NCBI RefSeq assembly: GCF_914767665.1
Contig: NC_059503.1
Coordinates: forward strand, 13,454,001 to 13,518,000
Origin: Harmonia axyridis
Lineage: Eukaryota; Arthropoda; Insecta; Coleoptera; Coccinellidae
DNA length: 64,000 nt
Direction of reading: 5' to 3'
Positions 1 through 11,820 of this stretch are shown in pieces (position 1 is the stretch's first letter; every line of letters begins with the position of its first letter). Below the pieces are notes generated by a model that was given only the letters and a program-made list of their open reading frames with translations, had not been told where the DNA came from and made no database searches. Position numbers and translations under genes: made by a program.

Positions 1-404
1 CACACAGCTCGTGCCACAATCGATTTATTGAAAGACACGTTTGCTGACCGCCTAATTTCACGTTTTGGACCTTTGAATTGGCCTACAAGATCTTATGATT
101 TAACACCGCTAGACTACTTTCATTGGTCTATGCGGTTAAGCCACAAACCCTTGACCATTTGGAAGACAACATTCGCCGTGTTATTGCCGATATACGGCCA
201 CAAATGTTGGAAAAAATAATCGAAAACTGGACGTCCAGATTGGACTACATCCGAGCCAGCCGTGGCGGTCATATGCCAGAAATCATATTTAAAATGTAAT
301 GCCACAAGTTTATCTTGCGGATAAATAAAATTCATGTCAATCAAATAATCCATCGTTGTTTTATTGCAATTTAAAGTTCTATAGCTCTAAAAAAAACACC
401 CTTC
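1..404 (+). mobile_element. DD41D mariner-like transposon, 3' end, broken
   Basis: The window opens inside a transposase. The + frame begins HTARATIDLLKDTF and reaches DLTPLDYF, the third catalytic Asp region, then loses about 19 bases relative to the sister copies and shifts frame. Downstream the coding end (GGHMPEIIFKM then stop) is still readable near 260-300. The terminal inverted repeat, AGAGCTATAGAACTTTAAAT on the other strand, ends near 404. Counting from QQD to PLD in the sister copy gives 41 intervening residues, hence DD41D. The 5' half lies outside the window. Confidence 0.85.
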
Positions 405-998
405 ACTTCCTCGTATTTTTACTGAATTTTCTGTTTGTTGAAAATATGGAATCTGGATATATTCCAAAATGTCCAAAGCAAAACGGTTTTGCGGTATACC
501 GAACCCCATATTATCTCACCAAATTTCTCAACTCATTCACCAAAAGGGGTAGCAGCTCGTTGTTGACGGAAATGCCTCCTCGAACCGGGAATTTATGCGA
601 AGATTCGAATCCGTCCGAAACTCCATAAAATTGAAAATTAACCCCTGGCGTAATTTATAATTCCGCTACGTTTAGGCGTAGGGAAGTAAATCATGCCGAA
701 AATTAACCGCGGGGATTATAATTTATGGGCTGTGTGCCGGTTATTTCGCGTTTCCGATACGTGGCCGATAGGCCCGGTGTTTGAGCCGATACGTTTTGGG
801 GTAAATTCGAAATAGCGACATTGCACAAATTGTCGTTTCCTTCTCTATGCGTATAAATCAAGTTGGTGGTCGGAATGAATTTTTGAGGGTTGGTATGGTT
901 GTAACGTTCAATAAGTACCGGGCCTAACAAGTAAAAACATATTTTTTCGTAAAATTTGACTTCATTCGTCAACATAGTCACCTTCAATTCAAGGGTGA
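405..998. other. no recognised gene; GC-richer patch
   Basis: No gene or transposon end was recognised. Around 640-800 the GC content rises, and GAAAATTAACC followed by a TATAATT block occurs twice (about 631-661 and 697-724), a short imperfect direct repeat. Open frames here are not protein-like. Confidence 0.4.
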
Positions 999-1178
999 TA
1001 TACAGGGTGGGCCACGTTCAATGGTACCCTACACTTTTACGTTGAACGAAAGGTACGATTTTAAAATTGGGCTTCTTTAGTACAAAGGACTGCTCTATCG
1101 ATCTTAAATATTTTCAGTGCTGCGGTTATATCAAAAAGTACTAACAACTTCGATATTTCAAATTGAACACCCTGTATA
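999..1178. mobile_element. small MITE with TATACAGGGTG ends
   Basis: A 180 bp segment begins TATACAGGGTG and ends CACCCTGTATA, a perfect 11 bp terminal inverted repeat. The interior has no coding potential. A related element lies at 6293-6484. The family is not named here. Confidence 0.75.
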
Positions 1179-1373
1179 TTATTACTACTTGCTACTTTCC
1201 GTAAAGCATCTTGATCATTTATGTATTCAGTTCCTTGTCCCTATCTCTAGCGGTTTTCGAGTAATTGATTGATTTACTTCTTTTTTTTGTGCGAATTATC
1301 GCCAATTAAACATTTATCACTTTGGTTTACTTGGGATCCCAGAAAACTCAAATTTCGGTTATGGATTTCCCAT

Positions 1374-1956
1374 AGAGTAATAAACATAGATAGCAGAAGT
1401 ATACTCAATTTTTACATGTCCCCAACATGGTTATAGATTACGTTGTCGAATTGTGATATATTTTCAAATCCACAATTTTACTTTATCGTTATGAATGTGT
1501 ATTATATTGAATGAAATATATTCATTTGAGTAATTTCCCATTAAATATACAAATTTGAACATTTGGAGTCTGATATTTTTCCTAATTGTGGAATTTATAG
1601 TATGCAGAATATTTATTATTTTCTGTATCTACCTGCTGAAATCCAAGGTTTGGCAACTTTTGCTCTCCAAGTGTTATCGGTTGTATCACGTCGTTTGGCA
1701 CGCTCAAAGTTTGTTTTCTGAATTTCTGATATATTTAGGTATTCATCTCGATATATTTCGAGTTGATATGAAACGTTAATTCAATATAGGACATAAGGAG
1801 TGCGATTTTTGTGCAGAAACTCTCGAATTGACTGAAATATCGTATCACTGATATGTTTTCATTTCCGCGCGCTTCAATCAAATTTGATAGTTTATGTTAG
1901 GGACAAAATTTGCTTACTGAAAATAACATATGCTCCCTCTATCTGTTTATTACTCT
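1374..1956 (-). mobile_element. MITE-A copy 1
   Basis: About 583 bp, bounded by AGAGTAATAAACATAGATA at the left and its inverse at the right. It shares its whole length with the copies at 4711, 6591, 10836, 30408 and 63882. Hallmarks are CATGTCCCCAACATGGTT near one end and the AAGCGCGCGGAAATGAAAAC block near the other. It has no transposase, so it is a non-autonomous DNA element mobilised by an unseen partner. Confidence 0.88.
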
Positions 1957-4710
1957 GAGTGATTACCAATATGCCATGGGTCATTTGTTCAAAATCACAG
2001 ATTTAGCGTTTCTTCGAAAACTTTTGATGTTCTTTTTTCTCATGCAAGAACATGTCTGTACTGTAGGTATATTATTGTTCACAAGGAAGATGAGAAATTC
2101 AGTTTCATTTTAATCCTTGTGTAAAATTCAAATACGTATACGATAACAAGTATGAGTATAAGCCAAGTTGTCCGCGCACTGACTGCCGCCATCTATGCGG
2201 TCGAAAGTAGAACTACGGGTATGTAGACCGGCGCCTTCGCCAATTGGTAACCAAATTTGATTTCGAGCTTGGCTTGAAACATTCATCGTATTTCCATAAC
2301 ATGTCGCTACTAATGCAAATCTTGTGTCACTTTAGCAAGCTTCAGCATACATTTCAAATGCATCACAATATGTCATGTGCCCTAACGTTGCTATGTCGAG
2401 GCCTGAAGATATTATTGAAGAAATTGAAGAAATTTTTTTTCAACCGCCGTCGGCTGATTACTTCGATGCTTTAATTGCCTCAGTAATATTTCGTTCAGTA
2501 AATACTAAACTGAGGCACTTAAAGCATCAAAGTTATTAGCCGATGACGGTTTATATTAACGTTCATATCGAGGTTAATCTTGATTTTTTGCTTTTTTCAC
2601 ACTGTTTTTATAAACACTTTTAGGGACCCTCAGTATAAGGTTCCGATTTAGCTTACTATATTTATAAAAAACTCCATCAGCTCAATGAAACGCCTTAATT
2701 TCGCAAAATTTATTATTTGAATATTTCAAAACATAAACACTATACCTACCAAAGGAATAGATATCGACTATATTAACACATGATAGGTATGAAGGGAATT
2801 GATTTAACAAGTTTCGTCGAAGTTTCATGGATGGAAAATTAGTTTCTCACGAAATGAGTTATCGATTTGAAATTCAATCTTGTAAGGAGATTGAACGTAT
2901 TAAAATTTCATGTGGTATTTATTTTTTGCTCTTTCGAGTCTTTGTTAGACTTCTCAGACGTTCTGGCAAAGGTTATAGGTACATGTCTTGTATAAGGTTA
3001 AAGGTTCCTTATACTACCCTGAATACTACTGAATTCGTTCCCATTAGCGACATTAATAAATTGTTTTCATATCAACATTCTAGTTTCGATAAAGAATTCA
3101 TCGACTCATGTGTGAGAAACAGAAATTAGTTGGTGAGATATCGTTGATTCAGATGAATTTGCTTTAAGCATTAACACATAAAAACACAATACACAAATAC
3201 GAAAAATTCGTTCACTCAATCGGTTTGTTATAACGAAAAAACAACATGAAATTCATAAATTTGAATCGCATGTTGTAGAAACTACTAATATTATATGAGC
3301 ATTTCAAACCACCTAACTCCATTCTGACGCGAATTCAACTCCTATATTCAGGCAACCCGTAATGCACTACCGTCCGACTTGTTAGTGTATTTGGGGTTGC
3401 GTGCAGACGTCGAGCATTCCCGAAGAGCCAGGCATACATACGATATTCAAAGTTTAATCGCGATGGCAATCTGGATTCTGAACTATTTCAAACATGTTAT
3501 TCCTTCGTATCTAACAAAACAATGTATGATCATTTGAAAAAGAAAAATATGAAATTATTAGTTGCATTTTTTGGAAACAAAATTTATTAGCAAAAATTAT
3601 CAAACTTCCTAGAGTAAGATAGAATAATAATCCTTATGATTTTTGAGGCCTTTCTCAATATCTTTTCATATTGTTGGAAACTAATTTTAGTATTCGATGC
3701 ATAAATCACAGGAACTATCAGTTGAATTGTGATGCACTTAAATTGATGAAATAGTTAATTATGAACTAATTATCAATTATTTCTGAACATTCAAAAATAA
3801 TTCGGAACAAAAGTGTTCAAATAATTATACCTTGACATAATTGAGATTATCGTTGATATATTTCATGAAAAATGTAATTCTGAACACGAAGCGCATCCAC
3901 CAAATTTCATGATAAATGAAATATCGCTTAGGGTACATTGCTCGTAAGTAAATGATAAGAGTCATCAACTGACATAGATTTGTAGTTCAAAAGAATTACA
4001 AACGATTCTCAAAAGTCACTATATGCCATAAAAATTATGGAAACGTCTGAGTAAAATAAATTTTGTATTTCACCTGCATAATCATTAGAAAGAATTTCAG
4101 GACTTCATAGTCCGATGAGCATTATTTAGATACTGTTCAAGTTGAGTAATCTGGGTTTCTTATTTTGTGATAGATTGAATTTTTTCCTAATATAAGAACA
4201 AAGAAGTGAAGAAATTATTATGGCCATCACATATTTTTTGTGGTTGAAACTTTCTTTATCTCTTTCTTATCTTAATGGAATTTTCCCTAACTACCCTATG
4301 AATTTTTCGTAAACTTTTTGTCGAACAAAGACAAGAAGATTTATTATGAACTGTCACCAATATCGCACTTAATGAATCAAGTCACCCTAAAGGAGTCAGA
4401 AAATTAATTATTTCGAGGATACGATGCGTCTATTCGAATTTTTCAGAAACTTAAAGAAGTCCTGAGCTATGGATTTTGTGATAAAATAATAACGGGTTCC
4501 AAATTTTGTGGAATAAAAAAAATTCGTTCACGAATTTCACGTTATTTCGAGTTGAAAGAGGAAATAATAAACCATAGTGGGAAATCTGCTGGGTTCTTCA
4601 AATTTCATATGAATAGCGAATAAATTCTGTTTATTCAATTTTTGAATTCTACACATTCCAAAATATTAACTGTGAAAACGTCGGTTGAAATTTTATCATT
4701 GGAATTGATC
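1957..4710. other. mostly featureless AT-rich DNA
   Basis: No transposon or recognised gene apart from a GC-richer open block at 3328-3537 (listed separately). The ORF at 2827-3129 has no recognisable motif, and its composition resembles random AT-rich DNA. Confidence 0.4.
3328..3537 (+). other. possible coding block, unknown
   Basis: A + frame runs open from about 3328 to a TGA at 3535-3537, and is protein-like from 3352 to about 3450: ATRNALPSDLLVYLGLRADV followed by an Arg/His-rich stretch. A plausible acceptor (TATTCAG) ends at 3351. No clear donor follows; composition falls off after about 3452. The minus strand is also open here, so strand is not certain. It has no ATG at its start. 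I do not recognise a family. It could be an exon, a repeat fragment or chance. Confidence 0.25.
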
Positions 4711-5256
4711 ATAAAAAATAAACATAGAGGAAGTATACGCAATTTTTACATATCCCCAACATGGTTAGATTACGTTGTAGGATTGTGATATATTTTCAAA
4801 TCCACATTGAATGAAATATATTTATTTGAGTGATTCCCGACTGAATATACAAATTTGAATATTTGAAATCCGATATTTTCCCTAATTGTCGAATTTATAA
4901 TAAGCAGAATATTTATTTTTTTCTGTATCTACCTACAGAAATTCAAGGTTTGGCAACTTTTCTTCTAGTGTCATCGGTTGTTTCACGTCTTTTGCCACGC
5001 TTGATGTTTGTTTTCTGAATTTCTGATATATTGAGGTGTTTATTTCAATATATTTTGAGTTAATATGAAACGTTGAATCACTATGGGATATAAGAAGTGA
5101 GTTCTTCGTGGAGAAACTCGCGAATTGAGTGAAATATCGTATCACTGATATGTTTTCATTTCCGCGCGCTTCATGTCAAATTTGATGGTTCATGTTAGGG
5201 ACAAAATTTGCTTACTGAAAATGACATATGCTCCCTCTATCTATGATTACTACTCT
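4711..5256 (-). mobile_element. MITE-A copy 2
   Basis: About 545 bp in the same orientation as copy 1. The left end is worn (AATAAACATAGAGGAAG), and the right end is CTCCCTCTATCTATGATTAC. It lacks a short AT-rich stretch present in copy 1 near 1480-1500. No coding capacity. Confidence 0.87.
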
Positions 5257-5514
5257 GAGTCATGAAATAATGACAGAATTTATTCTCTACAAATGTAAAA
5301 TGAAACTACTTCTAGCTGAGCGTATATTCTCCAAAATTCCTGTAGTCGGGTGAATATACAGTGAAAGTGAAAAACCCTCAACACTAATAATCAACAACAT
5401 TCCGAACTAAATTAATTCTGATGAATATAAATTCGAATAAACACTGCGACCAGTATCATTCATATAGTAAATTTGTAGGATGGTCCTTGAAACACAAAGT
5501 CATAAAGCGCGAAA

Positions 5515-5775
5515 CTTCTGGGTCTACGTAATTGCGAATTGTGTTCCCCAGGGCGGGATGAATATGTCCCGCCATTTGCGTACAGGATCCGGGAGTACTC
5601 TTCTCAATTAAGCAAATATGCGACAGTTTCCCTGGTTCACATTCAGCAGGATGTGTATGTGCCGAATGCCGAGCATTTGTTTCCTGCCACTGAGTGGAAA
5701 AACAGCTTCGGGTTCCATTTGAGAGGTGGATATTTTAGTAGGTTTTATTATGAGCTAGATTTCAGGTTTATGTGA
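5515..5775 (+). other. GC-richer open block, unknown
   Basis: A 78-codon + frame ends at 5775 and begins after a possible acceptor (CCCCAG, near 5550). It contains VPPFAYRIREYSSQLSKYAT. Local GC is well above the flanks, and one candidate donor (GAGAGGTGGAT, near 5728) is present. I recognise no family. The minus strand shows a shorter open frame. It may be an exon of an unknown gene or a decayed repeat. Confidence 0.2.
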
Positions 5776-6292
5776 TTAAATTTCAACGTTTAATGAATGA
5801 TAATAATTGAACGAAAAATGTGATTTTATTATTGGATGGGTATTTTATGGTGGATGCGCTTTGTTGTGATATGAATTCTAAGCTAAATGAATTTCATTTA
5901 TTGATTGCAATGATGGATTTTTGGAATCATTTCAGAGGAAATATTGTTTACTTTCTCCCAAAGATCTCATGATGGAATGTGGAGAATACAAAATTCGTAT
6001 AAATAAAAAAGTTTGTGCGACGCAAATTATGTGAGATACTATATTATGGATGTCGTGCATATCAGTTGCTATTTTGCATTCTAATAGTTTCACAATATTA
6101 GGTATGAATTACGAATACTAAAAATGATTTCAATTTTGAAATATTAATTTTTGGAAAACTAATCCCAGTTGAAGAAAAAATGAGAAATAGAATAATTTGG
6201 TCACATGGAGATATAACAGTATAAATCATTTAGAAAAAACACCAGGAAAGCACATATACCAGGTCAGAAAGTATTGCGGATTCGTTCACCCA

Positions 6293-6484
6293 TATACAGG
6301 GTGATTAGCTGTGATGGCCTATTAGGAGTTTATGGAAAATTGGTAATAATTTTGTGCTGAAAAATTGCATGTTGGGGTTTGAGACAATGATCTTTCTCCC
6401 TAGAATATTTTCAGATCTCTACAACTTCCTGTTATACTGGAAACCGACTACTACTTCCTTATTTCAAAAAGCACACCCAGTATA
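6293..6484. mobile_element. small MITE related to the one at 999
   Basis: About 192 bp starting TATACAGGGTG and ending CACACCCAGTATA. The inner part near the right end (ACTACTT...TTTCAAA) resembles the same part of the 999-1178 element, so the two belong to one family. No coding capacity. Confidence 0.65.
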
Positions 6485-6590
6485 TTATTGCATCATTAGA
6501 TAGCTTTTTTGATGACAATTTCAGCACTATGCCATACCTTGGGTAAAACCTCAACGGTTCATGAGTTCATGGGATTCTTATGAAAAAATT

Positions 6591-7140
6591 CATTTTCAGT
6601 AAGCAAATTTTGTCCCCAACATGAACTGTCAAATTTGACATGAAGCGCGGAAATGAGAATATATCAATGATACGATATTTTACTCGATTCTCGCGAGTTT
6701 CTTCACAAAGAACGCACTTCCTATGTCTCATAGTGAATCAACGTTTCATATTAACTCAAAATATATTGGAATAAATACCTAAATATATCAGAAATTCAGA
6801 AAACAAACTTCAAACGCGCCAAACGACTTGAAACAACCGAAGACACTAGGAGAGCAAAAGTTGCCAAACCTTGGATTTCAGCAGGTAGATACAGAAAATA
6901 ATAAATACTCTGCTTACTATAAATTCGACAATTAGTGAAAATATCGGATTCCAAATATTCAAAATTGCATAATTAATCGGGAATCACTTAAATAAATATA
7001 TTTCATTCAATGTAATATACATTTATAACGGTAGAGTAAAATTGTGGATTTGAAAATATATCACAATCCGACAACGTAATCTAACCATGTTGGGGACATG
7101 TAAAAATTACGTAACCTTCCTCTATCCATGTTTATCACTC
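6591..7140 (+). mobile_element. MITE-A copy 3, left end truncated
   Basis: Same family as 1374-1956 but in the opposite orientation. The outermost ~30 bases on the left are missing: the match begins at CATTTTCAGTAAGCAAATTT. The right end TGTTTATCACTC is present. No coding capacity. Confidence 0.86.
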
Positions 7141-8000
7141 TATGGTCCCAGCTGATGGTTTAGGCCTATTTTAGACTCAAAATTCGAAAATGACAAACAT
7201 TAGGTAGTAATTATAAGTGCAATTGAACAAACTCGCATAAAATATCGATCCAAAATGTTTCAAGTCCATCTCTTACTTCACCAAATCACATGTAACAACA
7301 ATTTGTCTCCTCAAAACATCTAAAAACTGAAGCCGCGCTCACAAAGAACGTTCCAAAAGGCACATCATCAAAAGCAATACACCTGAATCCACAAAATGAG
7401 GCAACTTCATTCCGTTTTGCTCTCTGACTGTCGTAAATCATCCCGTCGGCAATTTATAATATCGAAATTTAATGCAGGAGAGCGCAGAAACCGTTAACCG
7501 GGTGTAATTTTAGGCACCAAAGAAACAAAAACGTTGACATTCGGCCGGGCAGCATCTGGCATGAGTTATGATCTTTCGGGTCGATTCGTTGGAACAGGAA
7601 CACATTTTTGCGAAGGAAAACGCGTTTACCTTGTCAAGAGAGTGTTGCAAACTGTTATAGGTAATTGAGTTTGACCCTTTGATAGAAGAACCAGTTGGTA
7701 TCTGAAGATATATCTTGTGCTCGAGGGGATGTCCGAGATATTCTGAATAATGGTTCAGGGTAATATCATAACAGTATCGATTCTGAACTGTTTGGTCTGT
7801 TTTACATTGATATTAATACAAGTAGTCTCAGAGGAAAGTTTATTTTTGTTCCTTTACTTCTGTGAAAATCTGTTCTTTCTGCGATACATACCTTGTAGAA
7901 CAAATTCGTGGGAGAATATCTCAGATTCACTCATATTTCATGGTTATATTTTATTATTTTATGTTGGTACTCAAATCTCACGTGTCACGGATATACATAG
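7141..8000. other. no recognised feature
   Basis: No gene or repeat was recognised. Around 7440-7640 the sequence is GC-richer. The ORF that starts at 7750 runs into the mariner terminal repeat and is not a gene. Confidence 0.4.
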
Positions 8001-9180
8001 GCGTACAACTTTGCTTTTGGCGTTTTTTTCCGAAATTCAAGGCTTCTTTGTAAAAATTGGTTATATATTTATGATTCAAAATACGGTCCATCGCTGGCCA
8101 CTATTTCCTCCTATCTTTCGGGCAGCGTACGAATATCGCGTTCTTCATAAGACCGGAGTTCTGGCCAACCAGGCCATGTGCCATTGATCAAAACAAGTGA
8201 TAGTCCGAGGAAGCAACGTCTGGAGAATTCGGCGGGTCAGTTAGGACTCCCCATTTCAATGTTTTCCAAGTATGTCTTGACCACTTTCGCAACATGGGGT
8301 CGAGCATTGCCATGCTGTAAAATCACTTTATCATGTCTCTCGTTGTATTGCGGCCGTTTGTCTTTCAATGTTCGGTTCAAACGCATAAAGATCGCCTGTG
8401 ATGGTTTCAGTTGGTTCTAACAATCCAAAATACACTACGCTGTGCTGGTCCCACCAAATACTGAGCATGACCTTGGAATCTTGAATATTCGATTCTTCCG
8501 TCGACGTGGAAGCAAGGCCAGAATATCCCCATGATTTTCAGCGCTTGGGATTATCCTAATGAACCGATTTTTCGCCTCCAGTCACAATGCGATGCAGAAA
8601 TCCTTTCTGTCTTTACCTTGCAAGAAGCTATTCACAAGCAAACAAACGCCGTTCAACATCTATCGGCTTCAACTCGTACGGCATCCAATTTCCTTGTTTC
8701 TGAATCATTCCCATAATTTTCAGGCGTTTTGAAATGGCTTGTTGCGTCACTACCAACGATCCTGGCAATTCTTGTTACGTTTGATACCAGTTTTGATCAA
8801 GTAATATCTCTAATTCTGCATCTTCGAAAACCTTATCTTCCTAGTCTTCGGTCGTCTAAATCACCGTTCTTGAAGCGTTGAAACCACTCTAGGCGCGTTC
8901 TTTCACTAAAAGCGGCCTCGCCAAAGGTATTTGAGAGCATTCGATGAGCCTCAGCCGCAGAATACTTAATATTAAAGCAGAAAATTAAAACCTTTCGCAA
9001 ATGATGGGAATTTGGCACGTTAACTGACATGTTTAACCGAGAATAACCTTATGATGCAGACACAATTCGACTAATATTTCGATGGCGTTATGTTAACAAA
9101 CACCTAAGCTCATGGTATGACATCTACGATGTATTCATTTCGACTACCACTTACCGCTACAGCCATCTATTGCAAAACGG
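8001..9180 (-). mobile_element. mauritiana-type mariner, copy A, dead
   Basis: About 1.18 kb, DD34D Tc1/mariner class. The minus strand encodes pieces of a Mos1-like transposase. The N-terminal helix-turn-helix segment reads SAAEAHRMLSNTFGEAA, then EWFQRFKNGD, in the frame ending at 8833. The rest is split over several frames by small indels. The left terminal repeat GCGTACAACTTTGC is at 8001; the right one breaks off at CTATTGCAAAACGG (9180). It is one of four copies in the window (also 33853, 39200, 41279) and looks as decayed as the others. Confidence 0.88.
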
Positions 9181-10328
9181 GTATTGGATCCCCAAGATCC
9201 TGTTCAGAGGTGAGAATGCGTGAAAAAGTCAAGTGAGCGCTTACAAACGTTTACCAACATCTTGTTTTCAGCCTGACGGGTGGTCGCCAAAGAGTTGTGA
9301 CTGTCAGTCTGGACCAGAATGCTAGAAAAAGAAGCCAGAAGAAGGCAGTATTACGTCATTTACAAGCCAAACAAAATTTCACATGTTGTACATAGAAATA
9401 AGCATAGAGAAGAAAAAGCTCTACAAAATTATCCAGGAGAACTTGAAAATTTACATGTTACATTTAGAAGGAGAAAAATCAAAATTATTTTGATTAAAAT
9501 ATACAACAAATTTTTAAATGAATCGATAAACTTAGACTCAGAAGGTTCTGACTACATGTTGATGTTTTTCCAGGCTGTATTAATTATCAAATTGGCAAAT
9601 TCAAGATGTAGTAAAGCACAGAGAAATGAATATCTTTCATAATACGAAATAATACGCGAACGTAATCTAGAAGTTCAACAGCCATTGGAGTTGAGTATTG
9701 TGGAATTTGTAAGTTCCTTATTCAGTAATTCATGTAATGCACAACGACAGAGTGTCCGTGCTGGATACATATTGCGTCTAATGGTTCGGAAATTGAGGCA
9801 AACGGGGTGAAATCCTTTCATTCAGCCTTATTGTTCACGCAAGCGTTACGTGTTTTCATAGAAGGGAACTAGATTACACACTGAGTGCTTTTCATTTGGA
9901 GTTTTCCCCGATGGTAATAGGGCGGCTTCCGAGGAGCACAAAGAAGCATCGTGCTGCCACGATATCGAATTCAATTTAAATCCTTCCCGTTCGGAACACT
10001 TAACTTATTCCCACGAGAGGTTGAGCTTCTAGAGATTGATATTTGAATTCCTCCATTGATCCTTCCGTCCACTTGATTCGACGAATTGTGCAATTGATTC
10101 TACCCTCTTTTGAGAGGGGAGTTCAATTTGGAATTAATTGTCATTCGAATGTAGAGATGGAAAATTTCGTGTTTACAGTTTACAAATGTTTGAAAATTCC
10201 CTAGATTTGAGGTCTTTCCTTATTATAGATAGATGTATAAAGGGTTTTAATGAATAAATGCGACATTGGGTTTGGATCCTTGAAAAGTTGCCACACAGCC
10301 ACAATGCTCAAGGAATGTTCCAGTTGAG
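9181..10328. other. no recognised feature
   Basis: The 107-codon ORF at 9319-9642 is Lys/Asn/Ile-rich with no motif I know. A GC-richer patch lies at about 9890-10020. Neither supports a gene call. Confidence 0.35.
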
Positions 10329-10740
10329 TTGATGCTGAGTGTCATCTTTAAGGACAAAAATATTCCTCTACACTTAAAACGCAAAACCTACGACAGCTGC
10401 AGTGGCAACTTATGGTCTAGAAACTATGGCAATAACGAAGTTGCAGAACAACTGAGAGTAACTCAAGGGGCCATGAAAAGGATTATGCTGGGTATAAGCT
10501 TAAGGGACATAATTCCGAACACCGAAATACGAAAAAAGACCAGGGTAATTGACATCATGAGTAGAATAACAAAACTTAAGTGGCAGTTGGTGTCACATGT
10601 TACAAGGCATAGTGTGGAGATATGATCACACAAAGTGACGGTTTGGAGACCTCGAGAGACAAAAACAAGTATAGAGAGACAATGTACGTGCTATCACTAA
10701 AATACAACCAAATTCATATGAAAAATTGGGATGGCAGAAT
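10329..10740 (+). mobile_element. RTE-like LINE, 3' coding fragment
   Basis: The + frame at 10329-10625 matches the C-terminal region that follows the reverse transcriptase in RTE-type non-LTR elements: AEQLRVTQGAMKRIMLGISL followed by an R-D-x-I-P-N-T-E-I-R block and LKWQLVSHVTRH. In intact elements this reads like AMERxMLGISLRDRIPNxEIR and LKWxWAGHVAR. The reverse transcriptase proper and the 5' part are missing, and the frame closes with stops after 10625, though further similarity (TVWRPRETKTS) continues to about 10690. A 5'-truncated, dead copy. Confidence 0.8.
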
Positions 10741-10835
10741 GCAATCGTGTTAATATAGTTATCAGAACCATAGAAACTACGAGCAGAATATTATCTAAAA
10801 ATTAAACCTAATATTCCATTGACAATAGATGCGAC

Positions 10836-11399
10836 AAGTAATGAACATAGATAGAGGGAGCATACGTAATTTTCAGTGAGCGAATTTTGTCCCTAACATG
10901 AACTATCAAATTTGACATGAAGCGCGCGAAAATGAAAACATATCATTGATACGATATTTCACTCTCAATTCGCGGGTTTCTCCCCAAGAAAACAGTTCTT
11001 CAGTCCCATAATGAATCAACGTTTCATATTAATTCAAAGTATATCGACATTTATGTTTGTGTACCACAATAAACTATTATTATTATTATAAATACCTGAA
11101 AAAAAAACAGAAATTCAGAAAACGAACTTCAAGTTCGCCAAACGACGTGAAAAAACCGATGACACTAGGAGAGCAAAAGTTGTCAAACCATGGATTTCAG
11201 CAGGTAGATACAGAAAATAATAAGTATTCTGTTTATATAAATTCGACAATTAGGAAAAATATCAGATTCCAAACATTTCATACATAATAATATGGTAAAA
11301 TTGTGGATTTAAATTATATCACAATCCGACAATGTAATCTAACTATGTTGGGCACATGTGAAAATTGCGTATACTTTCTCCATTTTTGTTTATTACTCT
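10836..11399 (+). mobile_element. MITE-A copy 4, with internal replacement
   Basis: Same orientation as copy 3. Left end AGTAATGAACATAGATAGAG; right end TTTATTACTCT. In place of the usual AAATAAATACC stretch, about 11040-11095 carries an unrelated ~40 bp piece with a short (ATT)n run. No coding capacity; an ORF over this piece is an artefact. Confidence 0.86.
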
Positions 11400-11539
11400 A
11401 TGGGATACTGTAATCAGAACAATTGATCCCTTGGAGACCACATATATACCTATAATATACATTTATGTGATTTCTAAGGACGCATATCGTTTTTAAAGTT
11501 CTGATTTTTCGTCAGGACTTTCCTCATTTTTGTAATTAT

Positions 11540-11820
11540 TAGTTCTTTGGGCTGTTTCCATCATCTGTGCGGTTGGATTTTTCCGAAGTTTCGGCAAGCA
11601 TTCGCCTGCCGTCTTCAGGGTGGTGGTCCTGAGAAGGACCGATTGGGGAAAAAAGTATGGTGCGTACAAGTCCAGACAGACCGAGTTTGGCAAACGGTTC
11701 TTCTCAGAACCACCCAATTGGTCCTTCTCAGGACCACCACCCTGAAGACGGCAGGCGAATGCTTCCCGAAAAGTCGGAAACATCCAACCGCACACATGAT
11801 GGAAACAGCCCAAATAACTA
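11540..11820. repeat. GC-rich palindrome (foldback), ~280 bp
   Basis: Two arms of about 100 bp (11540-11645 and 11715-11820) are inverted copies with only scattered mismatches. They share GGGCTGTTTCC, GTGCGGTTGG, GCATTCGCCTGCCGTCTTC and AGGGTGGTGG. Each arm also contains its own perfect hairpin: GGTCCTGAGAAGGACC at 11625 and GGTCCTTCTCAGGACC at 11720. The ~70 base centre contains a variant of the same hairpin (GGTTCTTCTCAGAACC). Overlapping ORFs on both strands arise from the symmetry. Could be a small foldback transposon or the source of a long hairpin RNA. Confidence 0.85.

Noticed and set aside
1555..2113. ORFs of 67-74 codons rich in Phe, Ile and Leu, looking like membrane segments.
   Set aside because: The first lies inside MITE-A and the second overlaps its right end; AT-rich DNA yields such hydrophobic frames by chance.
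10329..10625. Possible host transcription-factor exon.
   Set aside because: The AMxRxMLGISLRDxIPNxEIR pattern is the post-reverse-transcriptase segment of RTE-type LINEs.
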